DNA of 64,000 nt from Eutypa lata (lineage: Eukaryota; Ascomycota; Sordariomycetes; Xylariales; Diatrypaceae), in the NCBI GenBank assembly GCA_022661535.1, contig JAKULF010000011.1:248001-312000 (forward strand). The letters are read 5' to 3'. Positions 62,114 through 64,000 of the stretch are shown here, piece by piece. Both the position numbers and the translations under genes were made by a program. Position 1 is the first letter of the stretch. Every line of letters begins with the position of its first letter. The notes beneath the pieces are model-generated. The model had not been told where the DNA came from and searched no databases. It worked only from the letters and a program-made list of their open reading frames with translations.

Positions 62114-63565
62114 CTTGATTACATGCGTAGGCACTAGTGTGGTTAATAGTGATGTGTTAGAGGAATTGATAGCAGGTTCAGAACTAGATTCAACATTGTT
62201 TTATATACGTAGTTATCTCACTAACAATGTTTCTTAGACAACCTGTAATCATACATTGTTGGTTCTATTTATTATTTGTTATTTGTTATTTGCCATCGCC
62301 ATTACGTGGCTTTCATGTGTAAATCATATCTTGCATACACCTTATGAAATGTGAGCATGCAAGCCTCTAAAACGGGAGGTTTTAGGATAGAAACACGGTG
62401 TTTTCCATGCCAAACCTGGTGCACCACGGCCACTAAATGCAAATAAGTATGTATTATTAGGTCATGTAACGACACAAGCCTACTAGCCATAGGCATCGAT
62501 CTAGACTTTTTGAGCTCCAAGCCCTTAATGATGTAAAGATGCTGATAAAGACTATTAAACCTCGTAACATTACAGAAGTTTGACTAATTTTCAAATCTAT
62601 CGGATTGCAAGTAGATCTTAAGGCTCTGACATTGGTGATAGTGCGTGGCACCTTGGTGTTGTTTGTAAGGATTCAATGATCAATGCCAGACTCTGCAGTG
62701 CAATAATCAGGGTGTTGATTGCGTATCTCTGTATCAGTAGTCTTATGGTGTAGGTATATAGGAATCTAAGTTACAACTATCCATCTGGAGCCATTTGCAT
62801 ACAATCTGTAACCCTGACGCCCTTAGCATTCACCTTATCCCTAAGGAATATATGCCCTATGGCAACTATCACCTAGGCTACTATAGTATTGCCTCACTTG
62901 CTGACAATTAAGAATGTTTTATTCTATAACATGTTATGGAATAGGTTATGGTTTTGTTATCGTGAATACATCGCCATGGTAGGTGTTTGTACAATTAAAT
63001 CCCATATAATAGGTAGTTGTCACCTTGGAGATAGGGTGAAAACCTGAGGGGTGGTTTCCATGACGAGCAATTCACTTTAGATTGCAAAGCCGCTTGTCAC
63101 GTAACATACCTAGGTAGCTACTGAGTTCAGTTTCACTCCTGTCTTTAATCTAATGTATTCATTCACCTTATTGTGGAAATTCTAGCTGCATCGCTATCAT
63201 ACCTACGCCGTCATAGATATGGGAGATTTTAGGTGGCTCGAGCAATGGGTATATGGTACAAGATGGGAGCCCGGATAATGGGTTGTATGTAGTTATGTAG
63301 CACCTAGACAGATCCTATTATACAAGTAACTACATACATGTACGTCTACGCGAAGTAGATTTGCAAATTAATTTAAACGTAGCCTACCTACCTACCTACA
63401 TATTGGATTCACCGGGGTGACGCACACAACAAAACCAACACAGAGAAATTTCACACCGGACCTTCGCAGGCGTGCGAACTCAACGTCGGGATAGCAATAA
63501 TTTCACGAAAGTCCTTTCCGCAACAGCGCAGAAGCGATAGAAGGGAATATCCCTTCGATGCCACC
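62114..63565. other. Intergenic between Argonaute and the next gene (divergent)
   Basis: 1.45 kb holding both promoters. Short TTATTTG repeats lie at about 62,270-62,293 and TACCTA repeats at about 63,383-63,398. No supported ORF. Confidence 0.5.
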
Positions 63566-64000
63566 ATGCCCGACCCGAAACCGAAACCAACGATCTATCA
63601 ATTCTCGCTAGGTGATGAAGTGGGAAGGAGCCTTCTGCGATCAGGATCGATTTTCACTTTCAACGTTTACCAGCGCATACTACTAAAACTCCGAAAGCTC
63701 GCCATAGTCCAAGAAGCATGGAACAATCAAGAAGCCCTAGACCTCCTAGGCCAGGATAAGACTCCCCGAGCAATCATCATCACGGATGCTGGTATTATAG
63801 ACCCTGATAACAGCAATGTTTCAGAGAAAGTCGTGGAGTACGCCCGTAACGGCGGTACCGTCATTCTCGGAGTGGAATTTCCCGGAAACACCAACGCTAC
63901 CGTATTGGATGAATACATGACCAAGGTCTGGGGTCTCCCTTGGACAACACACAGCTATAACTATCTGGATTGCGTTATCAACACCGCGGCCTCTGGACCT
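63566..64000 (+). CDS. Conserved-looking hypothetical protein, N-terminal part (runs off the window)
   Basis: An open frame of 145 codons from an ATG in perfect Kozak context (CCACCATGCC) continues past the last base. The start reads MPDPKPKPTIYQFSLGDEVG. It has an alpha/beta look: PRAIIITDAGIID and GGTVILGVEFPGN are hydrophobic strands ending in Asp/Gly loops, suggesting a flavodoxin- or amidotransferase-like fold, but this is only an impression. No intron is needed within the visible part. I do not recognise the family. Confidence 0.7.
   Translation, partial: MPDPKPKPTIYQFSLGDEVGRSLLRSGSIFTFNVYQRILLKLRKLAIVQEAWNNQEALDLLGQDKTPRAIIITDAGIIDPDNSNVSEKVVEYARNGGTVILGVEFPGNTNATVLDEYMTKVWGLPWTTHSYNYLDCVINTAASGP

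Overview
This window is nuclear DNA of a filamentous ascomycete (Pezizomycotina, most likely a Sordariomycete). Short introns (45-171 bp, GT...AG) interrupt most genes. Fungus-type families are present: two HET-domain genes, a Zn2Cys6 regulator, an OMP decarboxylase with the internal insert of the Neurospora pyr-4 type, and a QDE-2-like Argonaute. Two blocks are almost pure A+T with the signature of repeat-induced point mutation (RIP). No species can be named from sequence alone.

Layout. 1-6.5 kb: the 3' end of a GDE1-type glycerophosphodiesterase, then a P450 and a short-chain dehydrogenase transcribed divergently from one 440-bp gap, and a convergent amidohydrolase; the last three look like a small oxidative/hydrolytic catabolic group. 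6.5-12.3 kb: gene-poor and decayed, with an unassigned broken locus and a HET-domain pseudogene whose 5' part is missing at the edge of the first AT block. About 12.3-25.1 kb: RIP-degraded repeat DNA containing two copies of a 170-bp direct repeat 10.66 kb apart.

25.1-39.4 kb is an island of conserved genes: a Zn2Cys6 regulator, OMP decarboxylase (pyrimidines), phosphatidylinositol synthase (phospholipids) and hydroxymethylbilane synthase (heme). The intergenic spaces are long and hold an interstitial telomere-like tract, a 22-bp palindrome and several microsatellites. 39,432-45,132 is a complete LTR retrotransposon with 264-bp LTRs and a perfect 5-bp target duplication; its interior is destroyed by RIP while its left LTR is nearly spared.

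46-58 kb is accessory: an intact HET-domain gene, a small two-exon gene of unknown function, two NmrA-like NAD(P)-binding genes, a decayed O-methyltransferase, a small membrane protein and an unknown 148-residue ORF. 58.9-62.1 kb holds a complete five-exon Argonaute with a DEDH catalytic set. A further gene starts at 63,566 and runs off the end.

The dominant theme is genome defence. Two repeat blocks bear RIP damage, an RNAi effector gene lies in the same window, and both HET genes (one dead, one alive) sit against the RIP-mutated blocks. I did not find a convincing new multi-gene system. The most informative items are the asymmetric RIP of the LTR element, the HET gene truncated at a RIP border, and the Argonaute.
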